Of a DNA stretch of 64,000 nt, positions 43,732-52,572 are shown piece by piece. Position numbers and translations under genes: made by a program. This DNA is from Cellulomonas timonensis (lineage in GTDB: Bacteria > Actinomycetota > Actinomycetes > Actinomycetales > Cellulomonadaceae): contig NZ_FCOT01000012.1 in NCBI RefSeq assembly GCF_900046455.1, positions 186,001-250,000 on the forward strand, in the 5' to 3' direction. The notes under the pieces were generated by a model. The model ran no database searches. It was not told the DNA's origin and saw nothing but the letters and a program-made list of their open reading frames with translations. Numbering within the stretch: the stretch's first letter is position 1; each line of letters opens with the position of its first letter.

Positions 43732-44807
43732 GCGACGGTCTCCAGCGTGGGTGTGGTGGCGGATGCGGCAGCCGAGGTGGTGAGCGGCGTGAGGCGGCCC
43801 CCGTCGGCGAGGCTGCGGGAGGCGGACTCGAGCACGTCGAGCACGCGCAGCCCGGCGTTCCCGTCGGTGCGGGGCGCCCGGCCCTCGCGGATGCTCGCGG
43901 CGAGCTCGGCGACCATCAGCCCGAGGGCCTCCCGCTCGGGCAGCGCGGGCGCCCAGGCGTCGCCGAGTCGGTAGGACACGTTCGCCGTGGCGCGGTCCGG
44001 CAGCGGCTGCCCGAGGTCCACGCCGCGGTCGTACACGGTGAGCCGCTGCTGCGGGCTGAGGTCGTCCCACACGAGGGTGCGCCGCGACCCGCCCACCACC
44101 ATCTGGCGGATCTTCGTGGGGCTGAGCCAGTTGACGTGCACATGCGCGATGGCGCCGTCGGCCAGCGGCAGCGTCAGGTAGCCGACGCAGGCCTGGCCGG
44201 CGCCGAGGGGGTCCGCGCCCTGGGCGCCGACCCCGGTGGGCACCAGTCCGCCCGGGAGGATGAAGTCGAGGATCGACAGGTCGTGCGGCGCCAGGTCCCA
44301 GAACACGTCCACGTCGGGCTGGACGATGCCGAGGTTGATCCGCACCGAGTCGATGAAGTGCACGTCGCCCAGGGCGCCCTCCGCGATCAGCTCGCGCATC
44401 TTGAGCACGGGCGGCGTGTAGCAGAACGTGTGGTCGACCATGAGCACGAGCCCGCGCTCGGCGGCGCGCGCCACCATCTGGCGGGCGGCTCCGCTGTGGT
44501 CGGCGACGGGCTTCTCGACGAGCACGTGCTTGCCCGCGTCGAGCGCCGCCAGGGCGAGCGGGGCGTGGGTGCGGGCGGGTGTCGCGATGGCGACGGCGTC
44601 CACGTCGTCGCGCGCGAGCAGCTCGGCGGCCGACGTCATGACGTCCACGGTGCTGCGCGGGCCGACGACACGGCGGGCGCGGTTCTCGTCGAGGTCGCAC
44701 ACCGCCACGAGGTCCCAGTCGGGGCTGGTGCGGAAGTTGCGGGCGAGGTTCGGGCCCCAGTAGCCGGCCCCGATCACGGCGGCCCGCAGCGGATCGCGCT
44801 CAGACAT
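43728..44807 (-). CDS. Gfo/Idh/MocA-family oxidoreductase (WbpB/WlbA-like)
   Basis: 359 residues. Rossmann domain LRAAVIGAGYWGPNLARNF, then AIATPARTHAPLALAALDAGKHVLVEKPVADH with the conserved EKP lysine. The C-terminal sheet domain contains VHFIDSVRINLGIVQPDVDVFWDLAPHDLSILDFILPG, the H-D-x-x-I/L active-site block. Family members from sugar loci include UDP-GlcNAcA 3-dehydrogenases, which hold NAD tightly and pass its hydride to 2-oxoglutarate. Whether this one does so is inference. First gene of the eight-gene operon; AAGGAG lies 6 nt before the ATG. Confidence 0.9.
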   Translation of the reverse strand: MSERDPLRAAVIGAGYWGPNLARNFRTSPDWDLVAVCDLDENRARRVVGPRSTVDVMTSAAELLARDDVDAVAIATPARTHAPLALAALDAGKHVLVEKPVADHSGAARQMVARAAERGLVLMVDHTFCYTPPVLKMRELIAEGALGDVHFIDSVRINLGIVQPDVDVFWDLAPHDLSILDFILPGGLVPTGVGAQGADPLGAGQACVGYLTLPLADGAIAHVHVNWLSPTKIRQMVVGGSRRTLVWDDLSPQQRLTVYDRGVDLGQPLPDRATANVSYRLGDAWAPALPEREALGLMVAELAASIREGRAPRTDGNAGLRVLDVLESASRSLADGGRLTPLTTSAAASATTPTLETVA

Positions 44808-44907
44808 CGTGCTCCTTCATCGTGGGTCTCCAGTGTGGGACAGAATGGGCTGATCTCTACCCAATTCGGACATTCTTTCACTCGATGGGCGGCTCCGGGT
44901 GGGCCGT

Positions 44908-47900
44908 TCAGCCCGTGGTCTCGAAGACCACGTCGACTCCGTAGGAGGCCGCCGAGGCCGAGGCCGGGAAGCCTGTGCCGTAGACGTAGGCGCCGCCGAG
45001 GGGCAGCGTCGACAGCGGGCCACGGATGCGGCTGTCCGCGAGCGCGCCGGGCTCGTGGGCGTACCGCCCGGCGCTCGAGTGATAGGCCGCCACGAGCACC
45101 TGGCCCGCGGCGACGGGCACCGGCGACGCGAGCTCCACCGTCTGCCATCCCGAGGCCGACTCGGCGGTCGAGGGCGCCGTGGCGAGCAGGTTCCCCTCCC
45201 CGTCCCACACGTTCACGGTGTGCGCGCCGGTGTTCTGCGGGCCCTTGTAGAACCGCACGGCCGTGACCGTCCCGACGACGCTTGACGAGAACCGCGTGCC
45301 GACCTGCACCGCGGCGCCGTCGGCGACGTTCGCGAGGGCAGGCGCCTCGGCGTCCGACCACAGCGAGCACGGGCACGCCCCATCCGGAGGCGCGGCCGAC
45401 GTGGTGAAGCTCCACGCGCCACCCGCGAGCGCCTGGCCCCCGAGCGTCAGCGACGCGGCCACCACCACGCCGGCGGGCAGCGGCGCAGCGGGCGTGAACA
45501 GCACCGTGCGCGTCGCCGCGTCGAAGGCGCTCGTCCCGGCCACCGCCCCAGACGGGCCGGTGAGGGCCAGCACCGGCGTGCCCTGCGCGGGCGCCTTCGA
45601 GAGCACCGCGGAGACCGTCGCGCGCGTGGACACCGCGCTCGCTCCCGAGGGCGGCGCCTGCGAGACGACAACGGGGGCCGCGGGCGCCCCGCGCTGGAAG
45701 ACGGCGTCGACGAAGTAGTTGGTCGACTGCCATGAGCCGCGGGGGAACCCTCCCCCGTAGACGTAACGCCCGTTGCCCCCGGCGGGCGCGGTGAGCGGCC
45801 CCGCCTCCCAGGCCGAGGCGAAGAACGACGGCGTCGCGGAGTAATGCCCCTGCGGCGCCAGGTACGAGATGACGTAGGACGTGCCCGGCTCGACGGCCAC
45901 CGGCGCCGCGAAGGTCGCGGTCTGCCAGCCGCTGGCGCTCTCGTTGGTGAACGTCACGGTGGCGAGCCGGGCGCCGTCCGCCGTCCACAGCGAGCCGGTG
46001 TGCGTGCCGATGTTGCCCGCGCCCTTGTAGAAGCGCACACCCGTGACCTGGCCGTCCTCGATGGGCGTGAACGTGACGCCGAGTTCCACGGCGCCGCCGT
46101 CGTTGCTCGACCCGGTCGCGGGGACCTGCGCGCCGAACATCGTGCACGGGCAGCCGTCGGCGGAGACGGTGGTGAAGCTCCAGCTCGCCGGTGGCGCCGA
46201 CACCCCGTCCACCGACACCGCGCCGGTGACCGTCACGACGTGCTGCGTGGACACGGCCAGCGGCGCCGCGGGTGTGAACGTCACCGTGCGGCGATCGGCG
46301 GACAGCGTGGTGGCGCCGGCGATGGCACGCCCCGCGGCGGTCACCGTGACGGTGGCGGCGGAGGCGAGCGGGACGTTGAAGGCGGCGGTCACGGGCGCGG
46401 TGAGCGCTGAGCCCGGATCGGCCGGGGCGGGCGACTGCGCGACGACGGCCAACGGCTCGGGATCGGGGTGGAACACGACGTCCACGAGGTAGCCGGTGGA
46501 CGTCCGGATGCCGGGGAAGCCCGTGCCGTAGGTGTACGCGCCACCGCTGGCCGTGGTCCGCAGCGGCCCGCGCTGCAGGCCCTGCGATCCGAACGCGGTC
46601 GGGGTCACCGAGTACCGCCCGGCGGGCGCGCGGTAGGAGGCGACGTACTCGGTGTCCTTCGCGAGGGCGACGGGCTGGGCGAATGTCGCGGTCTGCCACC
46701 CGGTGACGCTCTCCGAGGTGAAGGTGGCGGTGGCGAGCGCCGTGCCGTCCGCAGCCCACAGCGTGCCGGTGTGCGTGCCCGTGTTGCCGAGCCCCTTGTA
46801 GAACCGGAGGGCGCTCACCTTGCCCGCCGAGGCGCTCGCGAAGCGCACCCCCACAGTCACGGCCTGCGCGTCGTTGGCCGTGGGCGTCACGGGCGCGGTG
46901 GAGTCGTCGAGCAGCGAGCACGGGCACGTCGCCGGGTCGCGGTCGGGCGCCGCCGTGGTGAACGACCACGAGGCTGCCCCGGCGATCGGCCGGCCCAGCG
47001 CGTCGAGTGCCGTGACCCGCGCGGTGTGCTGGGCCGAGGGCGCGAGCGCGGCGTCGGGCGTGAACGTCGCGGTCCGCGCCACGGCGTCGAAGGCCGTGCT
47101 GCCGGCGACCGGCTGCCCCGACCCGTCGATGACGGCGATCGCGACATCGTGCGCGGTCGGCTTGGACAGCAGTACGGAGATCGGCGCCCCCGGCGGCACG
47201 CTCGTGGCGCCGTTCACGGGCTGTTGGCCGCTCGCGGTGAGGGGGGTGCCGTCGACGGTGTCGAACAGCACGTCGACGTAGTAGTTGCTGTTCTGGTGGC
47301 TCAGCGTCGGGAACCCGGCGCCGCCCTGGAACACCCCGGCGGGCTGGGCTCCGAACCCGCCCGCGACCCGGAGCGGCGCAGCCTCCACACCGCCCGGGGT
47401 GAAGGCATGGGACGCCACGGCGTAGTGGCCGTTCGGCGCGGTGTAGGACACCACGTACGTCGTGCCCGCGGCGAGCTCGACGGGCGCGGAGAACTCGGCG
47501 GACTGCCAGCCCGTCTCGGTCTCGTCCGTGAACGCCACCGTGGCGAGCCGGGCGCCTGCGGTGCTCCACAGCGAGCCGGTGTGGGCCCCCGTGTTGCCGG
47601 CGCCCTTGTAGAAGCGGACCCCGGTGGCGTACCCGTCCATCGTGGCGCTGAACCGCAGCCCGAGCTCGACGGCGCCGGCGTCGTTCGTGGCGGGCACGGC
47701 GGGCTCCTGCGCCCCGAAGACGCTGCACGGGCAGGAGACGGCGAGGCTCAGCGTCGTGGCGGCCCCGATGTTCGCGCTGTCGTCGACGGCACGGGCCCGC
47801 ACGGGCACCGCTCCACCCTGGCCGGTTAGGACATACGTGTGCGTCCACGTCTCGCGGCCGGTGGCCGGATGCCATGTGGCCCCGCTGTCGGTGGACACCT

Positions 47901-49653
47901 CGACTCCCGCGACCCGGCCGCCGCCGACGTCCGCAGCCGTCCCGGTGAGGGTCACGGACGAACCACTCGGCACGGCGGATCCCGACGCCGGGGACGTGAT
48001 CGCGACCGTCGGCCCGCGGGTGTCGGTGGAGCGCGCCGCGGCCGTGAGCCCTGTCATCAGCGTCGTGGGCTGGGCGCCCATGTCGGCCAGCAGGTTCACC
48101 GTCGCCTGCTGCATGCGCGGGTCGGCCGGGGCGCCCTCCCCGTCGTGGGTCTGGTCCAGCCCCCACGCCCACTGCACGCTGCCGGCGGAGAACACGAGGG
48201 CGCCGCTGGGCGCCCGGTACAGCGTGGTGTGGTGCGTGGTCGTGCCGGGCGCCGTCTGGTTGCCGTAGTCCTGCAGGTACTCGGGCACCGCGCCGGTGGT
48301 CGTGGACAACCGGATGAGGCCGGCCGGCCGCTCGCCGTTGTCCAGGTCCTCGTTGGACTCGTAGCCGACGGTGTGCGGCGCCAGCTCGGCGCTCGTCCCG
48401 GGCGCCAGCGAGGCCAGCGACGTGCCGCGCCACAGCCGCAGGCGGCCCTCATCCGCCGAGACGGTCACGGGCAGGTCCGAGTCGTTGGACATGTAGAGCG
48501 TGCCGGTCAGCCCGTTCTCGGCCCGCCCCGCGCCCACCGAGCGCGCGGCGAACCGGGGGTCGCGCCACGTCCCCGTCCACTCCGGCGAGGGGTCGATCTT
48601 GGCCCCGCCCCAGGTCTCCTTGTACGAGACGAGCGTGCGGTGCGGCACCGGGTCCCCCACCGCGGCCGGCTCGAAGCGGGTGCGCCAGTACACCTCGTTG
48701 CCGCTGAAGAACGCGAGGTCGAGGCCCGCGTCCCGGGCCGCCTCCACATTCGCGCGTTGCGGCCCCGACCAGTACTCGTCATGCCCCACCGAGAGGAACA
48801 CCTCGTGGTTGGCCAGGAGCGACCCGTTCCGGTCGGCGTCCACGCCCGCGATGTAGCTCACGTCGTAGCCGTTGCGCTCGAGGAACCGCACCATCGCGAA
48901 CTCGGAGCTGAAGTAGAAGTCGCGACCGCCCTGGTGGCCGCGCGTCGCGAAAGGGCGGTTGTAGCTGAGCTTGTACGCCCGGCCGTTGGCCGCGCCCTGG
49001 TAGAAGCTCGAGCCGCCGTAGGTGTTGTAGGCCTGCCACGTGGTGTCGGAGGTCTGGAACACCACCTCGGAGTGGCTCGCGTCGTCGCGCACGACGAAGG
49101 TGATGTGGCTCTCGTCGCCCGTGTCCGGGCGGCGCAGGTGGGCGATGTACACCCCGGAGACGGCGGTGCTGGGCACCGCCCACGACGCGGAGACCGACCA
49201 CTCGCCGCAGTCGTACAGCTCGGTGGCGGCGTCTCTGCGGCACTCGGGCTGCGGACGGTCCCGCACGGCGCCCGGCACAGAGGTGATGAAGCGGGCGCCC
49301 TTCCCGCCGTACCAGCCGGTGCGGTAGATGTCGACGGTGTACGCGGTGGCGTCGGTGTCGATCTTGAAGTCGATGCGGTCGCCGACGTCCACCGAGATGT
49401 CCGTGGCGTACCCCTGGATCGAGTCGTCGCCGGCGGACTCGACGTCCCACACCGACGGGTCCGTGCCGCCCTTGGAGTTCTCGCACACGATCGGGTTCGC
49501 GCCGGCGGCGCACGGGTCAGCCGCGGCGGCGACCGAGGCGACGGCCTCAGACGGCGCAGCCACGACAGCGCCGGCCGTGAGGATGATCGCCAGGAGGATC
49601 GCCGGGCCCGAGCCGCGTCGCGTGGACGGGGTGCGGCCGGGGACGCGCGTCAT
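44908..49653 (-). CDS. Large secreted protein: N,N-dimethylformamidase-like domain plus four DUF4082 modules
   Basis: 1581 residues. A basic start and hydrophobic segment (ILLAIILTAGAVVAAP) form the signal peptide. Residues ~45-530 resemble the large-subunit C-terminal domain of N,N-dimethylformamidase (IDFKIDTDATAYTVDIYRTGWYGGKGAR, SVGHDEYWSGPQR, FFSGNEVYWRTRFE). An Ig-like domain (about 550-635) precedes four DUF4082 modules, each opened by a CPC(S/T) motif near residues 638, 909, 1166 and 1426 and containing VRFYKG and TGWQ/SGWQ-type blocks. SbsA-like Ig domains lie between them. No cell-wall sorting signal is seen. Probably an extracellular carbohydrate-associated protein; activity unknown. 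ATG 49653 lies 5 nt after GGAG. Confidence 0.88.
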   Translation of the reverse strand: MTRVPGRTPSTRRGSGPAILLAIILTAGAVVAAPSEAVASVAAAADPCAAGANPIVCENSKGGTDPSVWDVESAGDDSIQGYATDISVDVGDRIDFKIDTDATAYTVDIYRTGWYGGKGARFITSVPGAVRDRPQPECRRDAATELYDCGEWSVSASWAVPSTAVSGVYIAHLRRPDTGDESHITFVVRDDASHSEVVFQTSDTTWQAYNTYGGSSFYQGAANGRAYKLSYNRPFATRGHQGGRDFYFSSEFAMVRFLERNGYDVSYIAGVDADRNGSLLANHEVFLSVGHDEYWSGPQRANVEAARDAGLDLAFFSGNEVYWRTRFEPAAVGDPVPHRTLVSYKETWGGAKIDPSPEWTGTWRDPRFAARSVGAGRAENGLTGTLYMSNDSDLPVTVSADEGRLRLWRGTSLASLAPGTSAELAPHTVGYESNEDLDNGERPAGLIRLSTTTGAVPEYLQDYGNQTAPGTTTHHTTLYRAPSGALVFSAGSVQWAWGLDQTHDGEGAPADPRMQQATVNLLADMGAQPTTLMTGLTAAARSTDTRGPTVAITSPASGSAVPSGSSVTLTGTAADVGGGRVAGVEVSTDSGATWHPATGRETWTHTYVLTGQGGAVPVRARAVDDSANIGAATTLSLAVSCPCSVFGAQEPAVPATNDAGAVELGLRFSATMDGYATGVRFYKGAGNTGAHTGSLWSTAGARLATVAFTDETETGWQSAEFSAPVELAAGTTYVVSYTAPNGHYAVASHAFTPGGVEAAPLRVAGGFGAQPAGVFQGGAGFPTLSHQNSNYYVDVLFDTVDGTPLTASGQQPVNGATSVPPGAPISVLLSKPTAHDVAIAVIDGSGQPVAGSTAFDAVARTATFTPDAALAPSAQHTARVTALDALGRPIAGAASWSFTTAAPDRDPATCPCSLLDDSTAPVTPTANDAQAVTVGVRFASASAGKVSALRFYKGLGNTGTHTGTLWAADGTALATATFTSESVTGWQTATFAQPVALAKDTEYVASYRAPAGRYSVTPTAFGSQGLQRGPLRTTASGGAYTYGTGFPGIRTSTGYLVDVVFHPDPEPLAVVAQSPAPADPGSALTAPVTAAFNVPLASAATVTVTAAGRAIAGATTLSADRRTVTFTPAAPLAVSTQHVVTVTGAVSVDGVSAPPASWSFTTVSADGCPCTMFGAQVPATGSSNDGGAVELGVTFTPIEDGQVTGVRFYKGAGNIGTHTGSLWTADGARLATVTFTNESASGWQTATFAAPVAVEPGTSYVISYLAPQGHYSATPSFFASAWEAGPLTAPAGGNGRYVYGGGFPRGSWQSTNYFVDAVFQRGAPAAPVVVSQAPPSGASAVSTRATVSAVLSKAPAQGTPVLALTGPSGAVAGTSAFDAATRTVLFTPAAPLPAGVVVAASLTLGGQALAGGAWSFTTSAAPPDGACPCSLWSDAEAPALANVADGAAVQVGTRFSSSVVGTVTAVRFYKGPQNTGAHTVNVWDGEGNLLATAPSTAESASGWQTVELASPVPVAAGQVLVAAYHSSAGRYAHEPGALADSRIRGPLSTLPLGGAYVYGTGFPASASAASYGVDVVFETTG

Positions 49654-49888
49654 GTGGGCTCCAAGGGCGAGTGCGTGGCAGAGGTGAGTGGATCGACGAC
49701 GGGAAGGGCCTGGTGGGCGCGCCGCCTGGGACCCAAGGCCCATGGCGTACGGAGGCGTAACACGGACAGAATAGATGAGAAGGTGATGAAACGGACATCA
49801 GGCGGAACGGGTGAAATCTCACCGCCTCGCGTCGCCGGCCCCCGCTACGGTGGGCGGCCATCGGCGCACCCCACCCACGGAGGCCCGC

Positions 49889-50581
49889 ATGACAGCCACG
49901 ACCCAGCACCCCGCCCTCGCCGACGCCCGCGTGGCGCCGGGCGCTGATGTCGACGACAGCGCGACGCTCGGGCCCGGAGCCCGCGTGTGGCATCTGGCCC
50001 AGGTCCGCGAGGACGCCGTCGTCGGCGCCGAGTGCGTCATCGGGCGCGGCGCCTACCTCGGCCCCGGCGTCCGGGTGGGCGACCGCTGCAAGATCCAGAA
50101 CCACGCGCTCGTCTACGAGCCCGCCGTGCTCGAGGACGGCGCGTTCATCGGCCCCGGGGTCGTGCTGACCAACGACCACCTGCCGCGCGCCGTCAACCCA
50201 GACGGCGCCCTGAAGTCCGGCGACGACTGGCACGCCGTCGGAGTGACGGTGCGCACCGGCGCCGCCGTGGGCGCCCGCGCGGTCTGCGTGGCGCCGGTGG
50301 TGATCGGCCGCTGGGCGATGGTGGCCGCCGGCGCGGTGGTCACCCGCGACGTGCCCGACTTCGCGCTCGTCGCCGGGGTCCCGGCACGGCGGGTGCGGTG
50401 GATCGGCCGCACCGGCGAGGCGCTCGTGCCCGACGACAGCGTGCCTGACGACGGAGCGCCCGACGGCGCGGTGACGCCACCGGGCGACGGCGCAGACCGC
50501 CGCTGGCGATGCCCCGACACGGGCGACGCCTTCATCGAGCGGGACGGCCTGCTCGTCGAGGCGACAGGGGCCCGGTCATGA
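49889..50581 (+). CDS. WbpD-like sugar N-acetyltransferase with degenerate C-terminal ribbon
   Basis: 230 residues. Left-handed beta helix with WbpD signature blocks: VWHLAQVREDAVVGAECVIGRGAYLGPGVRVGDRCKIQNHALVYEPAVLEDGAFIGPGVVLTNDHLPRA, and VPDFALVAGVPARRVRWIG at the end of the helix. Known relatives acetylate the 3-amino group of a UDP-2-acetamido-3-amino-uronate. The C-terminal RWRCPDTGDAFIERDGLLVEA looks like a zinc-ribbon tail that has kept only one cysteine. GGAGG lies 5 nt before the ATG. It overlaps lhgO by 4 nt, an arrangement that ties the two functions together. Confidence 0.9.
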   Translation: MTATTQHPALADARVAPGADVDDSATLGPGARVWHLAQVREDAVVGAECVIGRGAYLGPGVRVGDRCKIQNHALVYEPAVLEDGAFIGPGVVLTNDHLPRAVNPDGALKSGDDWHAVGVTVRTGAAVGARAVCVAPVVIGRWAMVAAGAVVTRDVPDFALVAGVPARRVRWIGRTGEALVPDDSVPDDGAPDGAVTPPGDGADRRWRCPDTGDAFIERDGLLVEATGARS

Positions 50582-51762
50582 GCCGCATCGTGGTCGTGGG
50601 CGCCGGCATCGTGGGGCTCGCCGTCGCGGCCCGCCTAGCCGGGCGCGGGGACGAGGTCACCGTCGTCGACAAGGAGCCGGACGTCGCACTGCACCAGACG
50701 GGCCGCAACTCCGGCGTCATCCACTCGGGCCTGTACTACGCGCCGGGAAGTTTCAAGGCGACGATGAGCGCCGCCGGGGCGCGCTCGATGACGGCGTACG
50801 CGCGCTCGCGCGGCATCCCGGTGCAGACCTGCGGCAAGCTCGTGGTCGCCACCGACGAGCGCGAGCTGCCCGGCCTGCTCCGGCTGGCGCAGCGTGCCGA
50901 GGCGAACAGCGTGGAGGCGCGGCTGGTCACCCCCGCCGAGGCCCGCGAGCACGAGCCGCATGTGCGCAGCGTGGGGGCGCTGCGGGTGGAGGCCACCGGC
51001 ATCGTCGACTACCCCGGCGTGTGCCGCGCGCTGGTGAAGGACGTCGAGGCCGGCGGCGGCAGTGTGCGGCTCGGCGAGGCTGTCGTCGCGATCCGCAGCG
51101 CCGGCATCGGGGTGGAGGTGCGCACGGACCAGGCGGACCTCGAGGCCGACGCCGTGGTCGCCTGCGCCGGGCTGCACGCGGACCGGCTGGCACGGGCGTC
51201 CGGGATCGAGCCCGAAGCGCGCATCCTGCCGTTCCGCGGCGAGTACTTCGAACTGGCGCCCGACGCCGCCGGCCTGGTGCGCGGGCTCGTCTACCCCGTG
51301 CCGGACCCCCGGTTCCCGTTCCTGGGCGTGCACCTGACCCGGATGATCGACGGCACGGTGCACGCTGGCCCGAACGCCGTGCTGGCCCTCGCCCGGGAGG
51401 GCTACACCTGGTCGACCGTGCGCCTCCACGATGTGCGGGACGCGCTGGGCTGGCCGGGCCTGTGGCGGCTCGCGCGCGGGAACGTGGTCCCCGGCGCCGC
51501 CGAGGTGCTGCGCTCCATGTCCACCCGGGCCTTCGCGCGCAGCCTGGCCAGGCTCGTCCCCGCGATCACGGCGGGCGACCTGCGCCCGGCGCCGGCGGGG
51601 GTGCGGGCCCAGGCGGTGCGCCGGGACGGGACGCTCGTGGACGACTTCCTGGTGCAGACCGGGCCACGGCAGGTGCACGTCCTCAACGCGCCCTCGCCGG
51701 CGGCCACCGCGTCGCTGGAGATCGCGCGGCACGTCGTGGACAGGCTCGACGCCTTGGGCTGA
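50578..51762 (+). CDS. lhgO: L-2-hydroxyglutarate oxidase (LhgO)
   Basis: 394 residues of the DAO/LhgO flavoprotein family. FAD site IVVVGAGIVGLAVAARLAGRGDEVTVVDKE, then LHQTGRNSGVIHSGLYYAPGSFKA, the LhgO hallmark, plus YCGKL-like TCGKLVVATD, GIVDYPGVCRAL, LPFRGEYFELAP and DPRFPFLGVHLTRMIDG. It oxidises L-2-hydroxyglutarate to 2-oxoglutarate, passing electrons to the quinone pool or oxygen. It is unusual in a polysaccharide locus. The 4-nt overlap with the WbpD-like gene suggests it serves sugar synthesis. Confidence 0.9.
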   Translation: MSRIVVVGAGIVGLAVAARLAGRGDEVTVVDKEPDVALHQTGRNSGVIHSGLYYAPGSFKATMSAAGARSMTAYARSRGIPVQTCGKLVVATDERELPGLLRLAQRAEANSVEARLVTPAEAREHEPHVRSVGALRVEATGIVDYPGVCRALVKDVEAGGGSVRLGEAVVAIRSAGIGVEVRTDQADLEADAVVACAGLHADRLARASGIEPEARILPFRGEYFELAPDAAGLVRGLVYPVPDPRFPFLGVHLTRMIDGTVHAGPNAVLALAREGYTWSTVRLHDVRDALGWPGLWRLARGNVVPGAAEVLRSMSTRAFARSLARLVPAITAGDLRPAPAGVRAQAVRRDGTLVDDFLVQTGPRQVHVLNAPSPAATASLEIARHVVDRLDALG

Positions 51763-51786
51763 GGACGCGGCCCGGGGCGGGCGGGC

Positions 51787-52572
51787 TCAGCCCATGAGGT
51801 CCCGCAGCACCGCGCGGATGCGGGGGTGGGTGGCGCAGAGCTCCCCCACGGTGCGGAACGTGTAGTCGCGCGCGCCGTCGAGCACCCGGCGCAGCACATC
51901 CGCACGGTCGAAGTGCGGGAGCTCCTCGTCGAGCCCGGCGGTCTCGGGGTCCCCCCGCACGTCGTGCAGCAGCAGGATCCCCCCGGGGGTCAGCGCCGCG
52001 AGCGCCCGCGCGGCGACTGCCGACTCCTCGTCGTGCCGCCAGTCCTCCGCCCAGCCGGACCACAGCACCACGTCGAGCCCCAGCCGCGCCCAGCCGCGCA
52101 GCTGTGCGGGGGTGTGCGCGCCGTAGGCCGGCCGGAACAGCCGCACCGGGACGCCTGACAGCCGCTCGACCTCGTCCCGGGCGGCGGCCACCAGCGCCAC
52201 CGCCTCGGAGGTGGGCAGGCCGCTGAGCCGCCGATGGTCCCAGCCGTGCAGGGCGAGCTCATGCCCATCCTCGACGATTCGGCGGACCAGCGCGGGGTAG
52301 GTCCGCGCGGCCGTCGCGAGGACGAAGAACGTGGCGGGCACGCCGCGCTGCGCGAGCACGTCGAGCAGCGCGGGGGTGTGCGCCGGATCGGGCCCGTCAT
52401 CGAAGGTGAGGGCGGCGACCCGCTGCGTGGTCGCCACCGCCACCGTGCAGGTCAGTGGGCGCACCAGTGGGGCCATCGGCTGCAGCGCCCAGCGCCGGCC
52501 CGGGGCCAGCGGCGCGCCGAACGGCCCCAGGTCGCGGCGCAGCACGAGCACGTCACGGGTGTCACGGGGCAT
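51787..52572 (-). CDS. Polysaccharide deacetylase (NodB/CE4 family)
   Basis: 261 residues. CE4 motif 1 TFDDGPD (about residue 56), motif 2 HGWDHR (H-x3-H metal site), motif 3 RLFRPAYGAHTP, and later LWSGWAEDWRH and ILLLHDV (motif 5 His). No signal peptide is seen, so it may act in the cytoplasm or on lipid-linked sugars, unlike most secreted CE4 enzymes. It overlaps the upstream glycosyltransferase by 11 nt. Substrate is presumably an N-acetylated sugar of this polymer. Confidence 0.92.
   Translation of the reverse strand: MPRDTRDVLVLRRDLGPFGAPLAPGRRWALQPMAPLVRPLTCTVAVATTQRVAALTFDDGPDPAHTPALLDVLAQRGVPATFFVLATAARTYPALVRRIVEDGHELALHGWDHRRLSGLPTSEAVALVAAARDEVERLSGVPVRLFRPAYGAHTPAQLRGWARLGLDVVLWSGWAEDWRHDEESAVAARALAALTPGGILLLHDVRGDPETAGLDEELPHFDRADVLRRVLDGARDYTFRTVGELCATHPRIRAVLRDLMG

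Noticed and set aside
45300-47800. The periodic sequence as a DNA repeat array or CRISPR
   Set aside because: The repetition is at protein level (four DUF4082 modules); no short identical direct repeats with spacers occur anywhere in the window.
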